The notes below the pieces were generated by a model. It was not told the DNA's origin and made no database searches. It saw only the letters and a list, made by a program, of their open reading frames with translations. From Methanomicrobium sp. (GTDB taxonomy: Archaea > Halobacteriota > Methanomicrobia > Methanomicrobiales > Methanomicrobiaceae), in contig JAFPWZ010000061.1 of NCBI GenBank assembly GCA_017412625.1, positions 1 to 35,756 of the forward strand: 35,756 nt of DNA, in the 5' to 3' direction. Made by a program: the position numbers and the translations under genes. Position 1 is the first letter of the stretch. Each line of letters begins with the position of its first letter. Of this stretch, positions 1 through 7,187 are shown piece after piece.

Positions 1-54
1 ATCTCCGTTGAAATATTGAATAGATTTACACCTGTGAAGAGTCAATTACTATAA

Positions 55-321
55 ATGCCAAAAGACACACCCGTTGACTTCAACGAAGACATGACCGGAA
101 TCGTCTTCGACGGCGAAAGATACGAGATTCCCGGGATGGACATGATATTTTACGCCGTATACCAGCGCGGCGCTTCCTCGCGCGAGGTCCTTAAGGAACT
201 GCTCATAAACGAGATCAAAAGAGCGGGCATTGCCTATCCGAAGGATAAAGAAGAGGAATTCGGCTTTGCGCTCGTCAAAAAATACAAGATGACGATGCAG
301 AGAGGCGGCGGCGAGGTCTGA
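55..321 (+). CDS. small protein of unknown function (88 aa)
   Basis: I do not recognise the family. The protein is soluble in appearance, with no signal peptide or membrane segment. It has an acidic first half (DFNEDMTGIVFDGERYEIPG) and a basic, Gly-rich tail. The middle (residues 36-60) looks helical and the whole could be one compact alpha/beta domain. The ATG at 55 has no clear Shine-Dalgarno sequence, as expected for a leaderless archaeal transcript. The gene is followed at once by runs of T and converges on pyrF. Codon use resembles the neighbouring real genes and no competing frame is better, so I think it is genuine. Confidence 0.6.
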   Translation: MPKDTPVDFNEDMTGIVFDGERYEIPGMDMIFYAVYQRGASSREVLKELLINEIKRAGIAYPKDKEEEFGFALVKKYKMTMQRGGGEV

Positions 322-340
322 ACCCGCAAAATCCGCAGAT

Positions 341-366
341 CACTTTTTTCATTTTTTCATTTTTCG
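341..366 (+). terminator. T-tract terminator after the 88-aa gene
   Basis: Three T runs of five or six, spaced by CA (CACTTTTTTCATTTTTTCAT and onward), start 20 bases after the stop codon. Archaeal RNA polymerase stops at such T tracts without needing a hairpin. A 14-bp palindrome, GGCATTATAATGCC at 376-389, follows. It is enclosed by the inverted pair GATGCGG (371-377) and CCGCATC (422-428) in the gap between the convergent genes. Confidence 0.6.
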
Positions 367-464
367 GACCGATGCGGCATTATAATGCCTCAGGTGACTC
401 ATAGGGCTCATCATATGCGAACCGCATCAGAACGGGTCATCTCATCATCGGCATCATGCAAAAA

Positions 465-1103
465 TCAGAGTTTGCGCACGAATGCGTATTTTGCGGCGGC
501 AGCCTGCGGATCGTCCGAGGTGTAAATCGACCTGCCGACAATCATGCCGTCGATGAGCGGCGCTATCTCCTCGGCACTGCCGCCCTGTGCGCCGACACCC
601 GGCGAGAGAATCTTCAGATTGCCGATAACGCCGCGGAGCTTCTTCACGGTCTCTGGACGTGTCGCCGGCGCGATAATGCCGTCCGCCTTGCAGTCCACGG
701 CAAGCTTTGCGAGTTTTACGCCGTTTTCGCCGCCGAGGAACTCAAGTGCACCCGGGTGACTCATCTCGGTCACGACATAGCATTCGCCCCCGGCATCGTG
801 AGCAGCCTCGACCGACGCCGTTACCGAGTCGCTTCCGGTGAATCCCTGGGTGATTATCCCCGAAAATCCCGCCTCAAAGACATGCTCGGCAATCAGTCTG
901 CTGGTATTGGGGATATCCGCGACCTTGAAATCGGCAATAAGCGGCAGCCCGAAATGCGAAAGTTCGCGTGCAATCGAGAGCCCGCTTCCCAGAACGAGCG
1001 GGTATCCTATCTTGATTGCGTCAAGATACGGCGCCGTCTTCTCGGCTATCTCAACAGCCTCATCGCGTGTAAGAACATCCAGTGCAAGTATAAGTTCGGT
1101 CAT
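465..1103 (-). CDS. pyrF: orotidine 5'-phosphate decarboxylase
   Basis: Converts OMP to UMP, the last step of de novo pyrimidine synthesis, in the cytosol. The 212-residue TIM barrel is normal length for the archaeal enzyme. Catalytic residues are visible: Asp9 and Lys31 (LALD, AIKIG), then the core D-x-K-x-x-D as Asp58, Lys60 and Asp63 in ADFKVADIPNT. The phosphate-binding end is SPGVGAQGG and IVGRSIY. The related hexulose-phosphate synthase shares this fold, but the phosphate loop and motif order fit OMP decarboxylase. It lies downstream of dys on the same strand with a 92-bp spacer full of TTTTCGT-like short repeats, so co-transcription is possible. The start is the only ATG that keeps the first beta strand. 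Confidence 0.95.
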   Translation of the reverse strand: MTELILALDVLTRDEAVEIAEKTAPYLDAIKIGYPLVLGSGLSIARELSHFGLPLIADFKVADIPNTSRLIAEHVFEAGFSGIITQGFTGSDSVTASVEAAHDAGGECYVVTEMSHPGALEFLGGENGVKLAKLAVDCKADGIIAPATRPETVKKLRGVIGNLKILSPGVGAQGGSAEEIAPLIDGMIVGRSIYTSDDPQAAAAKYAFVRKL

Positions 1104-1194
1104 ATTTTCCGGTTTTCGTTATTTCGTTGTTATGTTTTCGTTGCGTAGTTACGTTTTCGTGTTATGCTGTCGTTGCTGCGTTATCGCCGCTGTA

Positions 1195-2133
1195 TTATTT
1201 CTGCAATCTTTCGAGTGTTGCGGCGACAATCAGCGGAAGGTTGATTGTTGCATCGCCGTATACGGTCTGCGAGGTGGCATCCTCGGTGAGTTTGCCCCAC
1301 GACTTTGCCTCATCGAGTGTCGCACCCGAGAGTCCGCCGAGGTCGGGGCGGTCGCCGGTGAGCTGAATCGCGTAATCGAAGCCCTCGGGAGTCATGAGCC
1401 TGCTCTGGAAGATGTAGTTCTTCGGGACGCCGCCGCCGACAAGGAACGCTCCGCTTTTCTTCGCGGCAAAGCAGATATCCATGAGCTTTGACATGTCCTT
1501 GAAAGCGTCGATTGTGACGCCGCCGGTCTGGTTGAACATCCAGTACTGAAGACCGATCATAGAGTCCTGAAGTGCGGGGCAGAAGACGGGTATGTCCTTT
1601 CTGGCCGCGGTTGCAAGGATACCGCGGTCGAGGTTCTTTCCGATAAGGTTTGTTACCTCCTGAATCGAGTATTTCTGACCGCGTTCAAGCTGCGAGAAGA
1701 CGTCCTGCATGAACTCCTCGAACTTGATGAACGCCGTCGTCGGAAGGTAGATATCGAAAATTCTGTTGATCTCCTCCTCGCGAAGTTTGACGTCGTCGCA
1801 TATCTCGGTGCCGTGATAGTGCTTACAGCCGATTGCCTCGATGGTGTCGTGGGTGAGGTTTGCGCCCGTGGAGACCAGAACATCGATGTGACCCGCGTCG
1901 ATGAGGTCGGCGACGATTCCGCCCATGCCGCCGGGGACCATTGCCCCGGAAAGTCCGAAGAACTTGACGGCTTCCCTGTCGCGAAGCATATTCTCGTAGA
2001 TATTGACCGCACGCCACAGCGATCCGCCGTTATAGGCGCGGGCATTTCCGAACTGCTCGACAAGCTCGTTTACGGTCATTCCAGCTCTAACCCGTGCCTG
2101 CACTACAGGCGTTCCTAACAATGATTCATCCAT
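1195..2133 (-). CDS. dys: deoxyhypusine synthase
   Basis: Transfers the aminobutyl group of spermidine to a lysine of aIF5A, the first step of hypusine formation. Family hallmarks are NGGSLWRAV near residue 36, the NAD-binding STGANLTHD (88-96), HYHGTE (105-110), and the catalytic lysine Lys238 in GGGVPKNYIF. FCPALQDSMIG at 184-194 is also typical. Length (312) is normal. The active-site surround, VPKNY rather than the eukaryotic MAKHH, is the usual archaeal variant. Some DHS-like proteins are homospermidine synthases, so substrate is inferred from family and from archaea needing hypusine. No partner gene is next to it beyond pyrF. Confidence 0.93.
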   Translation of the reverse strand: MDESLLGTPVVQARVRAGMTVNELVEQFGNARAYNGGSLWRAVNIYENMLRDREAVKFFGLSGAMVPGGMGGIVADLIDAGHIDVLVSTGANLTHDTIEAIGCKHYHGTEICDDVKLREEEINRIFDIYLPTTAFIKFEEFMQDVFSQLERGQKYSIQEVTNLIGKNLDRGILATAARKDIPVFCPALQDSMIGLQYWMFNQTGGVTIDAFKDMSKLMDICFAAKKSGAFLVGGGVPKNYIFQSRLMTPEGFDYAIQLTGDRPDLGGLSGATLDEAKSWGKLTEDATSQTVYGDATINLPLIVAATLERLQK

Positions 2134-2270
2134 GGATATTCACTATCTGTTCCTCTATTATTTGCGGTGATAAACCATAAAATATCATATTGCAGAAAAA
2201 GCAGTATTATAGAGTTAAACATGAGTAATACCGCGGGCATGTCAGAGTGATGCCGCGGTAAAGGGGGCAG

Positions 2271-2822
2271 ATGCGGATGAGAAGGGACTTTGAGACGGCA
2301 ATGGCGTCGGTGTATGCGCAGAGAGGGTATCGCGTGAGTGCATACTTTGACTACTACGCCGCTAAGCTATTCTCGGATTCGGTCTTAAGCCGCATTCATG
2401 CCGCCGAATGTCTTGCCGAGGCACGGGGTGAGGATGCGGAAATCGCGGCCGAACTCCTGATCGAACGCATCGGGGTCGAGGATGATGCCGGCGCTGTCTA
2501 CGTCATGGAGACCGCTCTCGGTCGTCTCGGGGATGTTTCGGCAACGGCGCCGCTCTTAAAACTCCTCTCGTCCGATGACGGATGGGTGCGCAGGGGTGCG
2601 GCAAAGGCAATCGGGGCCATAGGCGGCGTCGATATCCTGCCGAAAATCACCGATATGCTTGCCTGCGCCGACGAACACACGCGGGCGGGGGCGGCGCTTG
2701 CGCTCGGAATGCTGGGTTACTGGGAGAAGAAGGAACTTCTGATTCCGCTCCTTGACGACAGTTCGGACGAGGTAAGGGAGTGCGCAAAAGAGGCGGTCCG
2801 AAGGCTCGGGGGCATTCACTGA
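2271..2822 (+). CDS. HEAT-repeat (PBS lyase-type) protein
   Basis: 183 residues made mostly of short paired helices. An N-terminal helical stretch (1-40) is followed by about four HEAT units. The two clearest, near 92-120 (PLLKLLSSDDGWVRRGAAKA) and 152-180 (PLLDDSSDEVRECAKEAVRR), share the pattern P-L-L-x-L-L-x-D-x-x-x-x-V-R-x-x-A. Such small HEAT proteins are common in methanogens and act as binding scaffolds; a lyase activity should not be assumed. ATG 2271 follows a G-rich stretch (AAAGGGGGCAG) that could serve as ribosome site; ATG 2277 is an alternative start. It is monocistronic and is followed by the convergent tRNA. Confidence 0.8.
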   Translation: MRMRRDFETAMASVYAQRGYRVSAYFDYYAAKLFSDSVLSRIHAAECLAEARGEDAEIAAELLIERIGVEDDAGAVYVMETALGRLGDVSATAPLLKLLSSDDGWVRRGAAKAIGAIGGVDILPKITDMLACADEHTRAGAALALGMLGYWEKKELLIPLLDDSSDEVRECAKEAVRRLGGIH

Positions 2823-2879
2823 AAGTGAAATGTGAAATGTAAAATGTAATATGTGAAATCTGAAAAGCGAAAAGTAAAA

Positions 2880-2915
2880 ACTGAAAATCCGAAAAATCCG
2901 AAAAAACGAAAAAAA
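2880..2915 (-). terminator. T-rich terminator behind the tRNA gene
   Basis: Read on the minus strand, the tRNA 3' end is followed by runs of T seven, six and five long (ATTTTTTTCG, TTTTTTCGG, ATTTTTCGG). This is a typical multiple T-tract exit for an archaeal tRNA gene. The adjoining 2821-2880 holds degenerate GTGAAATGTGAAATGT-type repeats. Confidence 0.6.
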
Positions 2916-2987
2916 TGGGCCTGGAGGGGTTCGAACCCACGGCCGCCCGGTTATGAGCCGGGCGCTCCACCACTAAGCTACAGGCCC
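2916..2987 (-). tRNA. tRNA with CAU anticodon, probably tRNA-Ile2 (else elongator tRNA-Met)
   Basis: The minus strand folds into a complete cloverleaf of 72 nt without encoded CCA. Acceptor stem GGGCCTG pairs perfectly with CAGGCCC, with discriminator A73. The D arm is GCTT/GAGC. The anticodon stem CCCGG/CCGGG carries loop CTCATAA (anticodon CAT), and the T arm is GTGGG-TTCGAAC-CCCTC with one T-T mismatch. It lacks the initiator signature. The GGGCC...A73 acceptor end fits archaeal tRNA-Ile(CAU), whose C34 becomes agmatidine, better than elongator Met, which usually starts GCC. Identity is inferred, not shown. A TATA-like AAAATATATG lies on the minus strand around 3065-3074. Confidence 0.92.
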
Positions 2988-4048
2988 CGAGATGATGTCA
3001 ACCGACCCGCCTGCATGAGATAATGGGGGGCATTGTCCTCACCGGCAATAAATCGGTTGTGCACATATATTTTGTATAGAACAGATAAAAAGATTTTGAG
3101 ATTGGCATTTCCGGATACTTTCCATTTATTTTCCGCATGCGTAACGGCGACTTTACGCGAACGCCGCGGTTCACGCGCACATTTATTAGGTTTTGTCGGA
3201 TTTGCCTAATCATATTCGCCATAACAAACGCTTCTTAGAGAGTTTTGGGACGCAGTTAAGTAAACCTAACGGGATAGTATGTATCAGCGAAGTTGAGAGG
3301 TGATAAGCAGGCCAGCGAATTGGAAAGCAAAATACAGTAATAACGGATATTGAGCCGCAAAGGCGCGTTTACCGTTTACGTCTGTGAAATTACACGGCAG
3401 TCATAATATGAATCTGATTTAATTAAAACGTTATACTTTCAAAACCGCAAAATGTGATAACATGAACAGATCATCCATAAGAGGCGTCGGTTCCGACAAA
3501 AAACTCCCTGACGAGTTCTTTGAGCTTTTCGGAATCTGCGTAAAAGACAAAAATAAGAGATAAGTATACGGACGCAGAAATCACGGGATTTTTGCGGGTA
3601 TACCAACGAGTTAAAACACAAACTATCCGAATTTCACGTAAAATTCACGCACCGTTACGTGAAACAGTCATCCATAATTAATTCCAACACACGTACACTA
3701 ACTCCGAAATACAAAAGCAACGGAAAAACCGCACCATAATTACAGCAAAACAGCGTATTCACAAAATTACAACACTTAATTACAACACTTAAAAACGAAC
3801 CGCAAAAACGACAAAATCAACAGAAACAGACATATAACAGACAGAAGCAAATTAATCGCATATCGATCGTTAAATTAACGCAGATGCAGATGCTTGAATA
3901 AGCATACTGTATACATCTGTGTGCTGCACGAAAGGTATCTTTTTTTATTCACGAAATTTCAGAGAATTATTTACACGATTCTATCAGGATTATTCGGAAT
4001 GTATTTACGGGGAATATCCGAACTGAGAAGGGGAGAAGGAGAAAACAG
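2988..4048. other. 1-kb gene-poor spacer
   Basis: AT-rich, with no long credible gene. It contains the tRNA promoter near 3065-3074, an inverted TTAGG/CCTAA pair (3185-3210, see findings), a possible 33-codon reading frame at 3462-3563, and a direct repeat TTACAACACTTAA twice near 3768-3795. The reading frame that runs into 4295 is an overlap of the IMPACT gene in another frame. The stretch 3236-3400 has mixed composition and could be transcribed, but I see no known RNA there. Confidence 0.5.
3462..3563 (+). CDS. possible 33-aa peptide or gene remnant
   Basis: Short frame MNRSSIRGVGSDKKLPDEFFELFGICVKDKNKR. Its codons are more GC-rich at third positions than the surrounding AT-rich spacer, which is why I mention it. 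No clear ribosome site. It could be a real microprotein, the remains of a longer gene, or chance. Confidence 0.2.
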   Translation: MNRSSIRGVGSDKKLPDEFFELFGICVKDKNKR

Positions 4049-4426
4049 ATGCAGGAGCTTGCCGCCGTCAAATACGAGATCTCAAAGTCGCGATTCTATG
4101 CGCATCTCTACCTGCTGGAATTTCCGGACGAATACGCCGATGCCGTCGCAATCCATGAAAAGCTCTACAAAAAGGCGGCACATCACTGCTCGGCAATGCT
4201 CTTTAAGATGCCGGACGGCAGGACAGCGTCCGAGTTCAAGAACGACGGCGAGGTGGGACACCCGGGACGGACACTTCTCAACATCCTCGAGGTAAACGGG
4301 CTTAATTCGCATGCGCTGATTGTTTCGAGGATATTCGGCGGCATTAAACTCGGACCTTCGGGGGTCACGCGGGCTTTCCGCGACAGCGGAGATATGGCGG
4401 TAAAACTCGCGCAGAATCAAGATTGA
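4049..4426 (+). CDS. IMPACT/UPF0029 (YigZ N-terminal) family protein
   Basis: The 125 residues carry the family landmarks in order: HHCSAMLFKM (49-58), DGEVGHPGRTLLNILE (about 73-88), NSHALIVSRIFGGIKLGPSGVTRAFRDS (about 94-121). These match the usual A-x-H-x-C-x-A, D-D-G-E-P-x-G-T-A-G-x-P and R-x-F-G-G-I-x-L-G-x-x-G-L-x-R-A-Y. The protein is the N-domain only, without the C-terminal EF-G-like domain of bacterial YigZ, and the second motif is altered (D-G-E-V-G-H-P-G). IMPACT proteins bind ribosome-associated factors or Gcn1 in eukaryotes; the archaeal role is unknown. A GGAG seven bases before ATG 4049 supports the start. The gene converges on the methyltransferase with a 15-bp gap. Confidence 0.8.
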   Translation: MQELAAVKYEISKSRFYAHLYLLEFPDEYADAVAIHEKLYKKAAHHCSAMLFKMPDGRTASEFKNDGEVGHPGRTLLNILEVNGLNSHALIVSRIFGGIKLGPSGVTRAFRDSGDMAVKLAQNQD

Positions 4427-4441
4427 GAGGATGTGGAGCGG

Positions 4442-5098
4442 TCACTTCTTGCGGAAGATGCCGTTTACCTCGGCACGCGGGTATCGGGCGCCGCGGACCT
4501 TCAGATCCCATCTGTGAGTCTGAAGGGATACGCATTCAAAGCCGCGATTGCAGAACAGTTCACGGACTTCGTCTTCCGTGAAGAAATGAGTCATTATTCC
4601 GTTTTTCTTTCGGTAAGTCCGCGGTTCTTGGACGGCATCTCCGCAGGCTTTCATATCGGCGGCTTCAAACTCCGTGAAATATAGGACCCCGCCCTGCTTC
4701 AGGACGCGGCAGAACTCCGCTACGATTGCGCAACGCTCCTCTTTTAATGAATGTCCGATTATATGCCGCGCAAATACGACATCGAAGGTGTCTGCCGCAA
4801 ACATGAGCTTTGAGGCATCGCCGACAAGGACTTCGCCGCTCATCCTTGCGGTGAGGTTCTTCTTTGCCAGAGTGGCGGCAGTCCGCGAAAAGTCGAATGC
4901 AAAGATATCCAGACCTTTTCCCTGCATTGCCAGAAGAGTTTTGCCGTTGCCGCATCCCGCCTCAAGAACTCTTGTGCCCGCAGGCAGTTCGGGCAGATCG
5001 ACTATTCCCCCCCAGATATTCCCCGAACTCCGATACTGCCTCTCCCATGATTCCCGCGATTCACGGGGCTTCGCATCGGCATCGGCTTCGGCATCCAT
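4442..5098 (-). CDS. class I SAM-dependent methyltransferase
   Basis: A UbiE/Methyltransf_11-type fold of 218 residues. Motif I is VLEAGCGNGKTL (about 45-56), the acidic end of strand beta2 is IFAFDFS, motif II/III is GDASKLMFAADTFDVVFARHIIGH, and the post-motif strand is LKQGGVLYFTEF. The C-terminus has the HFFTEDEVRELF helix common in small-molecule methyltransferases. The substrate cannot be read from sequence. The first 15 residues are a low-complexity D-A/E-A stretch encoded by a GCATCGGCATCGGC-like repeat, so the true start could be slightly downstream, but no other ATG is available before motif I. Confidence 0.85.
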   Translation of the reverse strand: MDAEADADAKPRESRESWERQYRSSGNIWGGIVDLPELPAGTRVLEAGCGNGKTLLAMQGKGLDIFAFDFSRTAATLAKKNLTARMSGEVLVGDASKLMFAADTFDVVFARHIIGHSLKEERCAIVAEFCRVLKQGGVLYFTEFEAADMKACGDAVQEPRTYRKKNGIMTHFFTEDEVRELFCNRGFECVSLQTHRWDLKVRGARYPRAEVNGIFRKK

Positions 5099-5210
5099 AT
5101 ACTACCAATATGTAAGGACTTCCCATTAAATAACAGGGTATGATGATTCAATCCTGAATCCGATGATTAAGGGATTATTGATTATTTGCAGGAATATTCC
5201 CGATATCCCA

Positions 5211-5618
5211 TCACACCCATGCGGTAAGCGGCATCTGATATGAGCCCGAAGTTACCTTTGAGGCAACGGTAGGATGCTCAATCTCGGCAACAGACGCACA
5301 CATGTTGCAGCCCTTTAAGACGCTGCTTAACGAGAGGATTGAGACGGTATACATCCTGCCGTCTTCCATGCGTATATTGACGGCTTTCTTTGAACCCGAT
5401 ATTGTTGCGGTCCCCGCAATATTGTCCAGAAACCTTCCCCAGTTCTGCCTGACGGTCCAGAGATATGCCTGACCGCCGATGTTGATGAGCCGCTTTATCT
5501 CGGCAACGCTTACAACATAAATGCGGTTGTGGACGCCGATCTCCAGGACCTGTATCTGTTCTCCGTTCCTGTCCTGCGCCGGATAACCGACTCTCTGAAT
5601 ATATCCCGCTCTTATCAT
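5211..5618 (-). CDS. hypothetical beta-rich protein (135 aa)
   Basis: I do not recognise it. Alternating hydrophobic residues (IQVLEIGVHNRIYVVSVAEIKRLI, AVNIRMEDGRMYTVSILSLSSVL) predict a beta barrel or sandwich. There is a C-x-x-C (CNMC) about 34 residues from the end and no membrane segment. Repeated x-R-x-Y-x-V-S units (NRIYVVSVAEI, GRMYTVSILSL) suggest an internal duplication, perhaps two SH3-like halves. It is monocistronic; a TATA-like element lies at 5723-5731. Codon use looks genuine. Confidence 0.6.
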   Translation of the reverse strand: MIRAGYIQRVGYPAQDRNGEQIQVLEIGVHNRIYVVSVAEIKRLINIGGQAYLWTVRQNWGRFLDNIAGTATISGSKKAVNIRMEDGRMYTVSILSLSSVLKGCNMCASVAEIEHPTVASKVTSGSYQMPLTAWV

Positions 5619-5722
5619 TTTATTTCATCTCCGCGATTTTCATATTGTGTTATTCCGGCGGGGTTCATTCGCTCTGTCAGCGCTGTTACTCCGCTCCTGT
5701 CTGATAAGAGAATTGACTTAGG

Positions 5723-5731
5723 GTATATAAA
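5723..5731 (-). promoter_or_regulatory. TATA box for the 135-aa gene
   Basis: TATATAAAG on the plus strand reads CTTTATATA on the minus strand, about 105 bp before the 135-aa start. The nearly symmetric box could also fire towards hxlB. The surrounding 5619-5908 spacer holds no gene I can support. Confidence 0.35.
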
Positions 5732-5908
5732 GTAACTAGCCGTGCGCGGTGCGAAAGTGAAATTTTCATCGCAGGCATTTCGGATAAACGCCATACGCAG
5801 CCCAATTTTAAAATTAAAGGCAAATTCAAGAGATTGCGAATGCAACCGAAGTGACGGGGTCAATCCCGACAAATTAAATTCAAGTACTTACTGCGCATAT
5901 ATCCTAAC

Positions 5909-6523
5909 ATGAGTCTCCAAAAGCCGAGTGTAAAATACTTCATGGGACAGATGACCTCGGAACTGTCCAATCTTGCCGCACGCATCTCCGATGAAAGTAT
6001 AGAGAGGCTAACCTCCGAAATTCTGAAAGAAAGGCGGATATATCTGGCAGGCGCAGGTCGCTCGGGTCTTATTGCGCGTGCATTTGCAATGAGACTCATG
6101 CATCTGGGCATGGAAAGCTACGTAGTCGGCGAAACAGTCACGCCCGCCATGCGAAAAGACGACATGCTCATAGTAATCTCCGGCTCCGGCGAGACCAAAA
6201 CGATGATAGACAACGCCGTCACCGCAAAGAGCATCGGCGGTCTCGTATGCCTGATTACGGGTCATCCCGAGTCCAAAATAGCGGCGATAGCCGACCTTGT
6301 GATATGTCTTCCGGCGGAAGCGCACAACGCCGAACTTGACAGCACCTACGAGATAAGGCAGCTCAAAGGCGAATCCAAATCGCTTTCTATGCCGCTGATG
6401 AGGCTTGGAACACTCTTCGAGACCTCCGCACTCGTATTCGCGGACGCGTTCATTGCCTCGATAATCGAGATAAAGCACTGCGATATCAGGGAAGTCGTTG
6501 ACAGATTCTCGAATATCCAGTAA
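5909..6523 (+). CDS. hxlB: 6-phospho-3-hexuloisomerase
   Basis: A SIS-domain enzyme interconverting hexulose-6-phosphate and fructose-6-phosphate. In methanogens lacking the oxidative pentose phosphate route it works with hexulose-phosphate synthase in reverse to make ribulose-5-phosphate. The signature GAGRSGLIARAFAMRLMHLG (48-67), VISGSGET (about 92-99) for phosphate binding, and the C-terminal MRLGTLFETSALVFADAFIA match PHI. Length 204 is normal. No hps or fae gene is adjacent. The next gene downstream is the SRP RNA, separated by repeat-rich T-containing DNA, so the gene is probably monocistronic. Confidence 0.93.
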   Translation: MSLQKPSVKYFMGQMTSELSNLAARISDESIERLTSEILKERRIYLAGAGRSGLIARAFAMRLMHLGMESYVVGETVTPAMRKDDMLIVISGSGETKTMIDNAVTAKSIGGLVCLITGHPESKIAAIADLVICLPAEAHNAELDSTYEIRQLKGESKSLSMPLMRLGTLFETSALVFADAFIASIIEIKHCDIREVVDRFSNIQ

Positions 6524-6525
6524 TC

Positions 6526-6612
6526 ATACACTTCTCAATACTCTTTTCAATACAATTTCAATCCGCATTTTAATGCACATTTTAATACACATTTCAATAC
6601 ACATTTCAATAC
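6526..6612 (+). terminator. tandem-repeat T-rich terminator of hxlB
   Basis: Imperfect repeats of CACATTTCAATA and CACATTTTAATA run from the hxlB stop to about 6612, with T exceeding A on the coding strand at each unit. Such repeats multiply short T tracts and probably stop transcription before the SRP RNA promoter. Confidence 0.45.
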
Positions 6613-6645
6613 AGATGACCGGCAAACTATGACCGCGTCATACAC

Positions 6646-6659
6646 GTTTTTATCTATTG
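6646..6659 (+). promoter_or_regulatory. SRP RNA promoter (TATA box)
   Basis: GTTTTTATCTATTG is centred about 25 bases before the predicted 5' end of the RNA. A second AT stretch at 6668-6675 is too close to the helix-forming 5' end to be the TATA box for it. Confidence 0.5.
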
Positions 6660-6674
6660 AAAGACCATTTATAA

Positions 6675-6989
6675 AAGGGACTAGTCCGGGTGGTTAGGCG
6701 TCACCTGTTGCCCGAAACCGTCATACGCGGGGGACGAAGTCTGTTGGGCGGCTTTGGCGACCTGTTTTTGAAACATACAACCCGACTGCGAAGCCTCGTC
6801 CTGAGAGATCAGTGTAAAAGATTGGTTCAATTCCGGAAGGAATTGTCCGCTTTGAATCGCGGGGACCGGTTCAGGCCCGGAAGGGAGCAGACTTACCGTG
6901 AACATCTGGTGCCCTCAGGGTTGCGGGGTGGAGAAGGGAAGATGCAACGGATTCAGGCACGCGATTCCCACCGACAGGCGTGTCCCTTC
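6675..6989 (+). ncRNA. signal recognition particle 7S RNA
   Basis: The S-domain helix 8 signature GTTCAGGCCCGGAAGGGAGC starts at 6869, with GGAA tetraloop and AGCAG asymmetric loop for SRP54 binding. The 5' end carries the Alu-domain pattern GTGGTTAGGCG...CCTGTTGCC. The ends pair to close helix 1: AAGGGAC (6675-6681) with GTCCCTT (6982-6988). Length of about 315 nt is typical of archaeal 7S RNA. The ends are inferred from pairing and could move by a few bases. Reading frames across it are artefacts. Confidence 0.93.
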
Positions 6990-7000
6990 TGTTTTGGCGC

Positions 7001-7024
7001 ATTATTTCGGAAATAATTCTTTTC
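7001..7024 (+). terminator. hairpin plus T-run after SRP RNA
   Basis: ATTATTT and AAATAAT form a 7-bp stem with a CGG loop, followed by TCTTTTC. It sits 12 bases after the predicted SRP RNA end. A second self-complementary element, CTGTTTAAACAG at 7067-7078, is followed by CCCTTTTTT and may be a backup terminator. Confidence 0.55.
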
Positions 7025-7033
7025 GGAAATCAT

Positions 7034-7053
7034 ATTGTGACATATGTCACAAT
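7034..7053. promoter_or_regulatory. perfect 20-bp palindrome, CRP/FNR-like operator
   Basis: ATTGTGACATATGTCACAAT is exactly its own reverse complement. It contains TGTGA-N6-TCACA, the layout bound by bacterial CRP-family regulators. It lies between the SRP RNA terminator and legB, 135 bp before the legB start. A protein binding site is likely; which protein binds is unknown. Confidence 0.5.
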
Positions 7054-7187
7054 TTCGCCGGCGACACTGTTTAAACAGGACCCTTTTTTCACGGATAAGA
7101 TGAGCATTTCCCATAAAAATATCCGGGATAATAATCCTGCCATCACATACTTTTTTAACCCCACACCTAACAAACTATATAACAGAG

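Noticed and set aside
456-1491. Long plus-strand frames opposite pyrF and dys
   Set aside because: They lie wholly or mostly antisense to two strongly recognised enzymes, and their composition (Arg, Ser, Cys rich) is that of a shadow frame.
6526-6612. CRISPR-like repeats behind hxlB (and at 33263-33320)
   Set aside because: Units are 12-15 bp, without unique spacers, and degrade gradually; no cas genes are present. They fit repeat-expanded terminators.
6690-7016. Protein frames across 6681-7016
   Set aside because: The region folds as SRP RNA with invariant S-domain and Alu motifs.
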